A stretch of DNA of 64,000 nt, from positions 1 through 64,000 of the forward strand of contig JAJDXG010000035.1 of NCBI GenBank assembly GCA_022823365.1, read 5' to 3'. This DNA comes from Gemmatimonadota bacterium. GTDB lineage: Bacteria > Gemmatimonadota > Gemmatimonadetes > Longimicrobiales > Gaopeijiaceae. Positions 33,643-42,306 of this stretch are shown here, one piece after another. A model generated the notes under the pieces. The model had not been told where the DNA came from. It was given only the letters and a program-made list of their open reading frames with translations, and did no database searches. Each line of letters starts with the position of its first letter. Positions within the stretch are counted from its first letter, which is position 1. The translations under genes were made by a program, and so were the position numbers.

Positions 33643-35499
33643 TCAACCCCGCGCCGCGACCACTTCCGGAATACGGTGCCCGCCCGCCGGCGACCCGCTC
33701 TGCATCTCGTGGAGCCGGCAGTACAGCCCTCCCGCGCGCATGAGCTGGTCGTGGTCCCCGGCTTCGACGATCCGGCCCCCGTCCAGCACGAAGATCGCGC
33801 GCGCGCGCTGGACGGTGGAAAGACGGTGGGCGATTACGAACACGGTTCGTCCTTCGCTGAGCCGGTCCAGGGCGCGCTGCACGCGGCGTTCCGAGGCGGT
33901 GTCGAGCGAACTGGTGGCCTCGTCGAGGATCAGGATCGGAGGGTCGCGCAGGATGGCGCGCGCGATCGCCAGCCGCTGGCGCTGTCCCCCGGACAGCTCC
34001 GCGCCGCGCTCCCCGACCAAGGTGTCGTAGCCCTCGGGCAGCGCCTCGATGAACTCGTGCGCACCCGCCGCGCGCGCCGCCTCTTCCACGTCCCTCGCGC
34101 CGGCCCCGGACAACCCGTAGGCGATGTTGGCGCGCACGGTGTCGTGGAAGAGCACGGTCTCCTGCGAAACGATGCCCATCATCGCCCGAAGGCTGCGCAG
34201 CTGGAACCGTCGGATGTCCGTGCCGTCGATCAGGATCCTCCCCGAGGTGACCTCGAAGAACCGGCTGAGCAGATCCACCAGGGTGCTCTTCCCGGCCCCG
34301 CTCGGCCCCACCACGGCCACCATGGTTCCGCGCTCGACCACAAGCGAAACATCCTCCAGCACGGGGCTTCCCTCGCGGTAGCCGAACCCCACCCGGTCGA
34401 ACACGATCTCGCGCTCCACGCCGGGGAACGGCAGCGCGTCCGGCCGGTCGCGAATGGCCGCTGGCGCGTCCAGGTATTCGAACAGCCTGCGGCCTCCCAC
34501 CAGGGCGGGCTGGATCATGGCGGGCAGCCGGCTCAGGTACTTGACCGGCCTGTAGAGCTTCGTGCTCAGCGCGACGAAACCCATGAACGCCGGCCCGGTG
34601 AGATCGCCCTGCACGAGGACCAGCCGGGTGCCGTACCAGAGGATGACGATTGTGCCGAGCGCCGCCACCATTTCGGTCACGGGGGCCGCCAGGGCGCGCA
34701 CCCGCTCCGTGCGCAGGAAGGTGCGGAAGTATCGTCCGGTCAGGGCATGAAAGCGCCCGCGCTCGTAGTCCTCGGCCGCGGACCCCTTCACCAGGCGGAT
34801 TCCCGAAAAGGTCTCCTGAATCCGGGCGTTCACCTCGGCCGCCTGATCGAGCACGCGACCGTCCTCCCGGCGCAGCTTCTTCAGCATCGGCCCCCAGATG
34901 ACCACCATGCCCGGCAGCACGGCGACCGAGAGCAGCGTCAGCGAAGGCGACACCGCCACCATGAGCACCACAACGGCTCCCACCTCGAAGGCGGCCGAGA
35001 TGCCGCGCATGAACTCGCGTGTGAACAGGGTCCGCACCAGCTCGACGTCGTGGGTCAGCCGCGAGACGATCTGCCCGATGCGCGTCCGTCCGAAGAAGAC
35101 CAGGTCGAGCTCGAGCAGGTGATCGTGCACCTGGTTGCGCAGGTCGCGGGTCACCCCCTGCTCCACGCGCGCCGCCAGCCAGGTCTTCAGGAAGTCGAAG
35201 ACGTTCTTGACGGCAAACACGGCGAGGATCAGCAGGATGAGCGCCTGGACCGCCTCCTGGGGCCCGGCCGCACCGGCGACGAAGCGGCCCGCGGTGGCGT
35301 CCAGCAGCCGGCCCAGCATCCCGTCGCCGACCCCGCTCGAGGCACCCGCCTCCGGCGTCATCAGGACGCTCAGGAACGGGATCAGGAGCACCATCGAGAA
35401 GGCGTCGAAGGCGGCGAACAGGATGCTCGCGGCCACGGCGCCCAGGAACACCGCGACATAGGGACCCAGATACCGCAGGATGCGGAGATACAGCCTCAA
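33643..35499 (-). CDS. MsbA-like ABC exporter (permease-ATPase fusion)
   Basis: A 618-residue half-transporter. An N-terminal six-helix membrane domain (about 1-330) precedes the ATPase. Walker A is VGPSGAGKSTLVDLLSRF (about 405-422), the Q-loop is MGIVSQETVLFHDTV, the signature is LSGGQRQRLAIARAIL (about 511-526), and Walker B is ILILDEATSSLD (about 531-542), followed by the switch His in IAHRLSTVQ. It works as a homodimer to flip lipid A-core or another lipid. It overlaps the PorX-like gene by ATGA and precedes the acyltransferase gene by 18 bp. Confidence 0.93.
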   Translation of the reverse strand: MRLYLRILRYLGPYVAVFLGAVAASILFAAFDAFSMVLLIPFLSVLMTPEAGASSGVGDGMLGRLLDATAGRFVAGAAGPQEAVQALILLILAVFAVKNVFDFLKTWLAARVEQGVTRDLRNQVHDHLLELDLVFFGRTRIGQIVSRLTHDVELVRTLFTREFMRGISAAFEVGAVVVLMVAVSPSLTLLSVAVLPGMVVIWGPMLKKLRREDGRVLDQAAEVNARIQETFSGIRLVKGSAAEDYERGRFHALTGRYFRTFLRTERVRALAAPVTEMVAALGTIVILWYGTRLVLVQGDLTGPAFMGFVALSTKLYRPVKYLSRLPAMIQPALVGGRRLFEYLDAPAAIRDRPDALPFPGVEREIVFDRVGFGYREGSPVLEDVSLVVERGTMVAVVGPSGAGKSTLVDLLSRFFEVTSGRILIDGTDIRRFQLRSLRAMMGIVSQETVLFHDTVRANIAYGLSGAGARDVEEAARAAGAHEFIEALPEGYDTLVGERGAELSGGQRQRLAIARAILRDPPILILDEATSSLDTASERRVQRALDRLSEGRTVFVIAHRLSTVQRARAIFVLDGGRIVEAGDHDQLMRAGGLYCRLHEMQSGSPAGGHRIPEVVAARG

Positions 35500-37091
35500 T
35501 CCAGCGCGCTCCGGCCTCGGGGCTGCAGGCGCGCGACCGGCACGATCATCTCCTCCGGCGAGATGCCGCCGTGCAGGAAGGACCCGCGGTAGCGTGACTG
35601 GTATTCCCGCAGCTTCGTGGGATACACCATGAAGTAGTCGTCCCGGGCGACGACGTAGGTCGTTCCCATCCGTCCCCGGGGCAGCCGCAGGTCGCGGGCC
35701 CGCTTGCTGCTGAAGACGGTGGACCTGCTCGCGGTGCGGAGATCCACTCCGAACTTGTAGCGCAGGTTGGTGGTGGCGTCCTTGCGGGCGTAGATGGTGG
35801 TCGGACGGTTGCAGTGGATCGAGCCGTGATCGGTGGTGAGCACCACGGGATAGCCCGCCATCGCCGCCTCCTTCAGGACCTGGAAGGCGGTAGAGCGTTC
35901 AAACCAGGCCCGCGTCAGGTTGCGCAGCGCGACCTCGTCCCTGGCCACCTCCATGAGCACCGGGGACTCGCTGCGTCCATGCGTCATCAGGTCCACGAAG
36001 TTGAATACCAGCGCCACCAGCGAGCCCTCGGTGCGCACGGCCGAACGGAAGCGCGCCCGTACCTGGTCGCCCTCCCGGTCGGTGAAGATCTTCTCGTAGT
36101 GCAGCGGCACGTCGCGCCCGGTCAGCCGCCAGAGTTGGGCGGCCAGCAACTCGTCCTCGAAGGCGTTCAAGCTCCCTTCGTCGTCGGACGCGTCCCACCA
36201 GCCGGGGCGCAGCCGGGCGATTTCGTCCGGGAACAGTCCGCCGAAGATGGCGTTGCGCGCGTAGGGCGTGGCGGTGGGCAGGATGGAGTAGTAGAGCTTC
36301 TCCTGGATCTCGAACATGGGGGACAGCAGGGGTGCGATGACGCGCCACTGGTCGAGCCTCATGCAGTCGAGGATCACGAAGACCACCGGATCGGTGCCCA
36401 GCAGGGGCGCCACATGGTTCTTCACGATGTCGGTCGAGAGTTCGGGCCGACCGGGGCCCGGGCCCTTCGCCCAGCGGGGATAGTTGCGGGTGATCCAGGT
36501 TCCGAAATCGTGACGAAGCTCGGCCATGATCCCGTTGACGGAATCCAGCAGACCGGTCTCTCCCGCCTGATCCAGCCGGATGTGCCAGTCCACCAGCTCC
36601 GCATACAGGGAGGCGAACCGCTCGTGGGTGCGGACCTCCGCCCGCAGCGCCGAGAGCGGTCCGAAGCGCGCCGCGAAGTCGCGGGCCACCTGCTGCTGGC
36701 GAATGCTCGACCCTTCGAGGATGCGGGTGACCACCGAAAGCACCTGACGCGGGCTGGTCGGCTTGACCAGATAGTCCTCGACGCGCCGCCCGATCGCCTC
36801 GGTCATGGTGCGGTCTTCCTCCGACTTGGTCACCATGACGACGCGGGCGTTGGGATCCTGCCGCCGCAGGATGGCAAGCACTTCGAGGCCCCGGCGCCCG
36901 GGCATCTGCTCGTCGAGCATGACCAGGTCGTAGTGGTTCCGGCGCAGGAGCACGAGGGCATCGTCACCGTTGGTGATCGCGTCCACATGGTAGCCCCGCT
37001 GCTGCAGAAACAGGAGGTGTGGCCGCAGGCGGTCGATCTCGTCGTCGACCCAGAGAAGGCGCTTGGCGCGGGTGGAGGGTAGAGGTTTCAT
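35496..37091 (-). CDS. PorX-like response regulator with PglZ/alkaline phosphatase-type domain
   Basis: A 531-residue two-part protein. Residues 10-130 form a receiver domain: KRLLWVDDEIDRLRPHL, the phosphoacceptor Asp in YDLVMLDEQMPGRRGLEVL (about 56-74) and MVTKSEED with the Lys in VEDYLVKPTSPRQV. The rest is a PglZ phosphodiesterase/phosphatase-like domain with VFVILDCMRLDQWRVIAPLL, LPTATPYARNAIFGGLFP (nucleophile Thr) and LTTDHGSIHCNRP. PorX controls the type IX secretion system in Bacteroidetes and hydrolyses oligonucleotide signals. Its role in this genome is unknown. It sits in a lipid-export operon, overlapping the exporter gene. Confidence 0.9.
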   Translation of the reverse strand: MKPLPSTRAKRLLWVDDEIDRLRPHLLFLQQRGYHVDAITNGDDALVLLRRNHYDLVMLDEQMPGRRGLEVLAILRRQDPNARVVMVTKSEEDRTMTEAIGRRVEDYLVKPTSPRQVLSVVTRILEGSSIRQQQVARDFAARFGPLSALRAEVRTHERFASLYAELVDWHIRLDQAGETGLLDSVNGIMAELRHDFGTWITRNYPRWAKGPGPGRPELSTDIVKNHVAPLLGTDPVVFVILDCMRLDQWRVIAPLLSPMFEIQEKLYYSILPTATPYARNAIFGGLFPDEIARLRPGWWDASDDEGSLNAFEDELLAAQLWRLTGRDVPLHYEKIFTDREGDQVRARFRSAVRTEGSLVALVFNFVDLMTHGRSESPVLMEVARDEVALRNLTRAWFERSTAFQVLKEAAMAGYPVVLTTDHGSIHCNRPTTIYARKDATTNLRYKFGVDLRTASRSTVFSSKRARDLRLPRGRMGTTYVVARDDYFMVYPTKLREYQSRYRGSFLHGGISPEEMIVPVARLQPRGRSALD

Positions 37092-37154
37092 TCGGTTGGC
37101 CGCCTGGCCGCCGCCGGCGGCCCGTGGGCCCTCCGGGGCAGTGGAAGAAGGAGT

Positions 37155-37823
37155 CTATTCCATGCTGATGACATAGCGGAACCAGGCCGCCACGGGCATC
37201 CCGCCCCGGCGCGCCGGCTCGAACATCCAGCGGGCGGCCTCCTGTATCAGCCGGCGATTGAAGTCGCGGTCGGAGGTGGGGGGCATCAGGCGGACCGAAT
37301 CCGCGGCGACTCTCCCCGACTCCAGGACGAACACCCAGACCTCCACCTCCCGGTCCCTCAGGCTTCGGTTGGAGGGAGGCAGGATCATGCTGCGGGGCGA
37401 GGGAGGGATCGTCCGCGACCTCCCTTCGGCGGCCGTGCCGCCGTCCCCCCGCCCCTCGCCCTCCTCGATGCCGGGACCCTCGCCTTCGCCTGGTCGCTCC
37501 CCGAGGAGCGACGCGTAGTCGACTTCCACCGACTCCTCGAACTCCACGGGCTCGACATCGACAAGCACGGGGGCGGGCACGCGCGGAGGAACGATGGGCC
37601 GGGGGGGCGCCATGGCCAGGCGCAGCGCCTGCATGGAACCCGATGCGGCCCGGTTGTCGCCCGCGCGCGGACCCGCGGCGGAATACGGGGACACGACGGG
37701 CGCCGGAATGCGCCAGAAGAGGAACAGGAACAGATGGAAGCCGAACGAGATCCCCATCGCCGCGCGCCAGAGCTTCTTCTCGCGCCGCCGGCGGTCCCGG
37801 TTGCTCGCCTTGCCCGGTTTCAT
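37155..37823 (-). CDS. TonB-like energy-transducing protein
   Basis: A 222-residue protein of TonB layout. A short basic cytoplasmic tail (RDRRRREKKLWR) precedes one membrane helix (AAMGISFGFHLFLFLFW, about 21-37). A Pro/Val/Glu-rich periplasmic linker (about 65-130) leads to a C-terminal TonB domain (about 150-222) with EVEVWVFVLESGRVAADSVRL and FNRRLIQEAARWMFEPARRGGMPV. It would pass proton-motive force to outer-membrane receptors. No ExbB or ExbD gene is adjacent, so it borrows a complex encoded elsewhere. The start overlaps the LVIVD-type gene stop. Confidence 0.85.
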   Translation of the reverse strand: MKPGKASNRDRRRREKKLWRAAMGISFGFHLFLFLFWRIPAPVVSPYSAAGPRAGDNRAASGSMQALRLAMAPPRPIVPPRVPAPVLVDVEPVEFEESVEVDYASLLGERPGEGEGPGIEEGEGRGDGGTAAEGRSRTIPPSPRSMILPPSNRSLRDREVEVWVFVLESGRVAADSVRLMPPTSDRDFNRRLIQEAARWMFEPARRGGMPVAAWFRYVISME

Positions 37824-39145
37824 CGGTCTGATGGAGGCCAGTTCCTTCGGTGAGGGAGAGCGAAGCCCGGCTGTTCGGGGGGCGCGACGCCGGAAAACGA
37901 GACGAAATGAGCCTCACTTGTCGCACCATCCACGACCCACACCAGCCCGGAAGTCCTTAGTACCAACGAGGGGGATCCCAGGTTTCGGGCTACCGCGGCC
38001 ACCTTAGGTTCCGCGGGACGCCCGATGTCGACGACCACCAGGCCCTGCTCGCCCGCGGCGATATAGGCCCGCGACTCCAGCAGCGCCACGTCGAAGGCGT
38101 TGCGAACCCCCTGGTAGCGGGCGGCAAGCCGGGGCATGGCCGGATCGGACACGTCGATGACGTATACCCCGTCCCGGCCGGCGGCCACCACGCCGAGCGC
38201 GCCCTCCACGTCGAGCGAACGGGCGCTCGCGGCCAACTCCAGAGCCCCCACCTCCTCGAGCGTGCCTCCGTCGCGCGCCACCAGGCGGGGGCCTTCCAGC
38301 ACCCACGCGATCGGTGATGCGCGCGGCCAGACCAGGTCGGCGGCCAGCGGGTCGCCCGTGGTGCGCGCGGCTTCCGACAGCTCCAGGTCGGCGCCCTGTC
38401 CGAGGCTGGTGAAGCCGAGCAGACCCCCCGCCCCCGACACCACCAGCCCCCCGCCGCTCCCCGCCGCAACCAGGCGGGCGCCGCGCGCGTCGACCCGCCG
38501 GCCGGGTCTGTCGTCCCGCAGGAGCGGAAGGGCGAACAGGCCGTTCGGGGTGGCCGCGACGAGGGCCGCGCGCTCCTCGACCACCGCGGCATCACGCAGC
38601 CCCCGCAACCCTCCCAGCGGCGACTGCGCCTCGCCCTCCAGCAAGACCAGCCCTTCAGCTCCGCTCAGGAGCGCGACCGACCCCGCGACCCGGCCCCGGT
38701 CGGGCAGGAAGGGAAGCTGGACCGTCTGTCGCGGCCGGAGGTCCAGCCGGGGACCCGCCACGAACAGTCGCGCGGCCCCGTCGTCGAACTCCTTGCCGAG
38801 CAGGAAGCCCAGGGTGAACCCGACAGCCGTGGCCAGCGGCGCGAAGCACTCCGTCCGGGTGCAGGTGCCCAGGTTGGGATTGAAGTCGGCCGAAGTGAAC
38901 GTCGGGATGCCGATGACCACGGCTCCGATCGCGCCCCCTAGCCACTTGCGGTGGCCGCCGGGACCGGATTCCTGCGCTGCCCCGGGCGTGGGGGGCGGCA
39001 ACGCCACGGCCGCCACCAGCACGACGGCGCACACGGCCTGCCCGCACCTGTTCCACGAACCGACCGGGCCGCGATCCCGCGCCCGACCCGGTCCTCGCGC
39101 GCGCCTCCGCGGCGGGCGCGGCCGGCGGCAGGCCGGGTGGCTCAC
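37820..39145 (-). CDS. Exported repeat protein with LVIVD-like beta-propeller
   Basis: A 441-residue exported protein. A basic leader (about 1-32) precedes a long signal helix (AVCAVVLVAAVALPPPTPGAA). A second hydrophobic stretch (LGGAIGAVVIGIPTF, FAPLATAVGFTLGFLLG) follows. The C-terminal half has repeats of the pattern (G-x-YVIDVSDPAMPRLAA, then AYIAAGEQGLVVVDIGRPAEP), like LVIVD repeats that build propellers. Function unknown; likely surface or periplasmic. The unusually long Arg/Pro-rich start may mean that the true start is further in. It overlaps the GWxTD gene by ATGA. Confidence 0.7.
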   Translation of the reverse strand: MSHPACRRPRPPRRRARGPGRARDRGPVGSWNRCGQAVCAVVLVAAVALPPPTPGAAQESGPGGHRKWLGGAIGAVVIGIPTFTSADFNPNLGTCTRTECFAPLATAVGFTLGFLLGKEFDDGAARLFVAGPRLDLRPRQTVQLPFLPDRGRVAGSVALLSGAEGLVLLEGEAQSPLGGLRGLRDAAVVEERAALVAATPNGLFALPLLRDDRPGRRVDARGARLVAAGSGGGLVVSGAGGLLGFTSLGQGADLELSEAARTTGDPLAADLVWPRASPIAWVLEGPRLVARDGGTLEEVGALELAASARSLDVEGALGVVAAGRDGVYVIDVSDPAMPRLAARYQGVRNAFDVALLESRAYIAAGEQGLVVVDIGRPAEPKVAAVARNLGSPSLVLRTSGLVWVVDGATSEAHFVSFSGVAPPEQPGFALPHRRNWPPSDR

Positions 39146-41277
39146 GGCTCCCGCACCTGGAATTCCCGCTCCACCTCCAGTTCGACGCGCGCATTGCGGT
39201 CCAGGACCCGCAGCCGCAGCCCGTAGCGGCCCGGCGGAGGCTCGTCGAGCCGGATGGTGAAGTATTCGGGCAGCATGTCGCGCGCCTGCACCCGGTTCTG
39301 CTTGGTGAAGGTGAGGCGCACGGCCTCGTCGCCCTCGGCGCTCAGCCCCCAGCGGTCCGCCAGCTCGCCCAGCAGCTGCAGGAACGAGCCGGTCCGATGG
39401 ATCTCCTCCACCGTCACCGCCAGCTCCAGGTCGTAGGACGCGACCTGGTTCGAGTCGGGCAGCAGGTTGTAGAGTTCGAAGTAGACGCCGATCTCGTCAT
39501 CGGGGGCGTAGGTGAGCGTGGGCTCGGGCACCATGCGGAAGTCGGTGCGCGTGCGCGGAGGATCCGTAACGACTTCGAGCGACCGGGTCAGGAGGATGTC
39601 GCTTACGCTCGGTTGGCCGGCGGGGAAGCTGCGGGCGTCCACGCGCGCCCGGTGCACGGCGGCCGCCCAGCTGAGCGGATCTCGCGCCTCCGCCGACACG
39701 ATGTGCGGCTGCCCGGCGGGCACGGTCGTTCGCCAATTCATGGGGAGCGCGCGGCCTTCCTCGAAGGTCACCTCCCGGGCCTCGGTGACCCGGCGAATCT
39801 CGGCGCCGCCCGGCTCGACCACGAAGAGGCCGGTCTCGAAGGTGGCCGCGGCCACCCCGACCGCCTCGCGGAGCGAATCGAGCGGGACGGCCGCGTACAC
39901 CTCCAGATCGATCCCGTCGTCCACGCCCCGGAAGCGCGCGATCTGGGCGGGTACCTGCAGGAGCGCGGGAAGCGACGGCGCCGTGAAGCGCGCAGGCTGG
40001 CGCGCCCGGTAGTTCTCGGCGTAGAAGCGGAAGTCGGCGGCGAAGGTGGCTCCGCGGAATCCGGGCAGGCCCCGGAACACGAACACCGGCCCGTTTCTTC
40101 CGTAGCTCCACACGGTGGTGGTCACCCCGCCTCCGAAGCTCGCCTGGCGCAGCGGCCTGCCGTAGCGCACCCAGATCTCGCCCCGGTCGGTGCGCCACCC
40201 CGGGACATCGTATTCGGGCAGGCCGAACCGGAGGTCGACGTAGGCCATGCGCGAAAGGTATTCGGCCCGGTACTCGTTCGACGGCGTCAGGTAGAGTGGA
40301 TCCCAGGCGGTCCAGAAGCGGCGGGCCGCGTCCGCCGGATCGGCCCCGGCCCGCGCCTCGAAGGTCTCGGCGTCGTCCTGCGTGAGCAGGCGCGACACTG
40401 CCAGGAAGTCCGCGCGCACCTCGTCCGGCAGCAACTCGACCGCATACTCGAACGCGCCCGCGGCCTCGTCGTCGCGGCCCTCGGCGTGGAGTCCCAGGCC
40501 GAGCGCGAGATAGGCGCGGGGTTCGGAAGGGGCGGCGCGCACCAGGCGCAGGGCTTCGGCCGTGAACTCGGCCATGCGCCCGGTGTCGTAGTAGAAGGCC
40601 AGCAGATGGGTGGCCGCCCCGATGTGCGCGGGATTCGCGGTCAGAGCCCGGTGAAAGTGGTCGAGCATGGCCTCGCGCGCGGCGGCCCCCTGCCCCGGGG
40701 CGTAGCCCGAAGCCTGGAGCACGTCCCAGACGTAGTTCGCGCTCTCGAAGGCGATGTCCCCATGGAGTTCCGCGATGCCGATGGGGAGCAGGTGGCGGTA
40801 GCGAAGCCGGCGCCAGGTCGTCTCGCTGAAGATGCCGAGCTGGTAGTGGACCTCCGCGAGCGTGGGCGCGTCGGCGCGTTCGGCCACATCCAGAGCCCGC
40901 CGCAGCATCCTGCGTGCGTCCACGCGGATCTCCTGCATCATCAGGAGCCTGGCGAGCTCCACCAGGTACAGGGGATTCTCCGGGTCGTGGCGCACCGCCT
41001 GGTCCAGCGCTTCGCGGGCGATGATGCGGCGACGGAAGTCACCCGTGCTGCGCGGAGCCTGCCGGGCGTGGTACACCCCCTTGAGGAAGTGCGCCTCAGC
41101 GTACCCGGGATCGATCGTGACGGCTCGCTCGATGAGACCCAGGGCACGGGCGGTATCGCCTTCCTGCGCCAGCCGGACACCCTCCTCCAGCGCCGCGCGC
41201 GCCGCGCTACGCTGAGCCGCGATGCCATGGGGCAGGGACAGCGCACACAGGAGAAGGAAGGCGGCGATCTGCTTCAT
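39142..41277 (-). CDS. GWxTD-domain protein with TPR repeats
   Basis: A 711-residue exported protein. A signal peptide (AAFLLLCALSLPHGIAA) precedes TPR-like repeats (GVRLAQEGDTARALGLIERA, LAQAVRHDPENPLYLVELAR) over about 25-330. The GWxTD motif is seen as PGWRTDRGEIWVRYGRPL (about 350-367). A C-terminal domain with paired beta strands follows to residue 711. GWxTD proteins are common in Gemmatimonadota, Acidobacteria and other soil or marine bacteria, with unknown function. ATG at 41277 and 41283 are both possible. It heads the eight-gene envelope block and is divergent from ctaB. Confidence 0.85.
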   Translation of the reverse strand: MKQIAAFLLLCALSLPHGIAAQRSAARAALEEGVRLAQEGDTARALGLIERAVTIDPGYAEAHFLKGVYHARQAPRSTGDFRRRIIAREALDQAVRHDPENPLYLVELARLLMMQEIRVDARRMLRRALDVAERADAPTLAEVHYQLGIFSETTWRRLRYRHLLPIGIAELHGDIAFESANYVWDVLQASGYAPGQGAAAREAMLDHFHRALTANPAHIGAATHLLAFYYDTGRMAEFTAEALRLVRAAPSEPRAYLALGLGLHAEGRDDEAAGAFEYAVELLPDEVRADFLAVSRLLTQDDAETFEARAGADPADAARRFWTAWDPLYLTPSNEYRAEYLSRMAYVDLRFGLPEYDVPGWRTDRGEIWVRYGRPLRQASFGGGVTTTVWSYGRNGPVFVFRGLPGFRGATFAADFRFYAENYRARQPARFTAPSLPALLQVPAQIARFRGVDDGIDLEVYAAVPLDSLREAVGVAAATFETGLFVVEPGGAEIRRVTEAREVTFEEGRALPMNWRTTVPAGQPHIVSAEARDPLSWAAAVHRARVDARSFPAGQPSVSDILLTRSLEVVTDPPRTRTDFRMVPEPTLTYAPDDEIGVYFELYNLLPDSNQVASYDLELAVTVEEIHRTGSFLQLLGELADRWGLSAEGDEAVRLTFTKQNRVQARDMLPEYFTIRLDEPPPGRYGLRLRVLDRNARVELEVEREFQVREP

Positions 41278-41384
41278 GGACATCCGAAAACCAGGTGCGA
41301 CGAGACACGCGGAACTTGCGTGTACCCGCGACCCCCGGCAACTTGCCGCCTCCAAATCCTTTACGCTCGCCGAGCACCGAGCAC

Positions 41385-42269
41385 ATGAACTCCACGACCG
41401 GTCCGCGCGGCCCCGGCGCGTATCTGGAACTGACCAAGCCCGGGATCGCGTGTTTCGTGATGACCCTGACCGGGGTGTCCTGCTACATCGCGGTCGGCGG
41501 CGCCCTCGGGGTTCCGTTGATCGTCCACACGGCGCTGGGGACGGGACTGGTGACGGGTGGCGCGCTGGCGCTCAACCAGTACGCCGAGCGCCGCGAGGAC
41601 GCGCTCATGACGCGCACCCACGCACGCCCGATCCCGTCGGGGCGCGTCAAGCCACGCGAAGCTCGCGATTTTGGGCTCCTGCTTACCGTGGCCGGGGCCC
41701 TCTACCTGTGGAACGCTGCCGGCGCGCTGCCCTCGATTCTCGCCCTGCTCTCGAGCGCCCTCTACGTGCTGGTGTACACGCCGCTCAAGACGCGCACCTC
41801 GCTCGCGAGCCTGGTGGGCGCGTTCCCCGGCGCGCTTCCGGTGCTCGTGGGCTGGAGTGCGGCGGCGGGCACGTTGTCGGCACAGGCGTTCGCGGTGTTC
41901 GGGATCTTCTTCATATGGCAGCTTCCGCACATCCTCGCGCTGGCTTGGATCTGCCGCGAGGACTATGCCCGCGCGGGCATCATCATGGCGCCCCCGGGGG
42001 ACGAGCACGGACGCCTCCTCAGCCTGCGCATGCTGGCGGCCGCCGCCGCGCTGCTTCCGGTGAGCCTCGCGCCCGCGCTGCTCGACCTGACCGGCATCGT
42101 ATACGCCGCCGGAGCATTGCTGGCAGGCATCGCCCTTCTGGCGGTGACGTTCGCGGCCGCGGGGCGCCTTACGGACCGTCGAGCGCGCCGGGTCTTCCTG
42201 GGCACCCTGCTCTATCAGCCCTGCCTGCTGGTGCTGCTGATCGTCGATACCCTGGCGGTCGGTGGATGA
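41385..42269 (+). CDS. ctaB: Protoheme IX farnesyltransferase (heme O synthase)
   Basis: A 294-residue UbiA-family membrane prenyltransferase that adds farnesyl diphosphate to heme b, making heme O for cytochrome oxidase. Motifs: KPGIACFVMTLTGVSCY (N-terminus), the first Asp-rich-type site NQYAERREDALMTRTHARP (about 63-81) and KTRTSLASLVGAFPGALPVL (about 136-155). The first site uses Glu in place of the first Asp, a known variant. About seven to nine membrane helices run through it. No cytochrome oxidase gene is nearby. ATG at 41385 begins the family N-terminus; the reading frame upstream to 41295 has no support. Confidence 0.93.
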   Translation: MNSTTGPRGPGAYLELTKPGIACFVMTLTGVSCYIAVGGALGVPLIVHTALGTGLVTGGALALNQYAERREDALMTRTHARPIPSGRVKPREARDFGLLLTVAGALYLWNAAGALPSILALLSSALYVLVYTPLKTRTSLASLVGAFPGALPVLVGWSAAAGTLSAQAFAVFGIFFIWQLPHILALAWICREDYARAGIIMAPPGDEHGRLLSLRMLAAAAALLPVSLAPALLDLTGIVYAAGALLAGIALLAVTFAAAGRLTDRRARRVFLGTLLYQPCLLVLLIVDTLAVGG

Positions 42270-42306
42270 ACGCCGCCGACCCCCACCCCCGAACCGGAGC
42301 GCGACC

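Noticed and set aside
32875-35592. 905-codon plus-strand frame over the LpxL- and MsbA-like genes
   Set aside because: It overlaps two genes with complete catalytic motifs and its own translation has no recognisable family.
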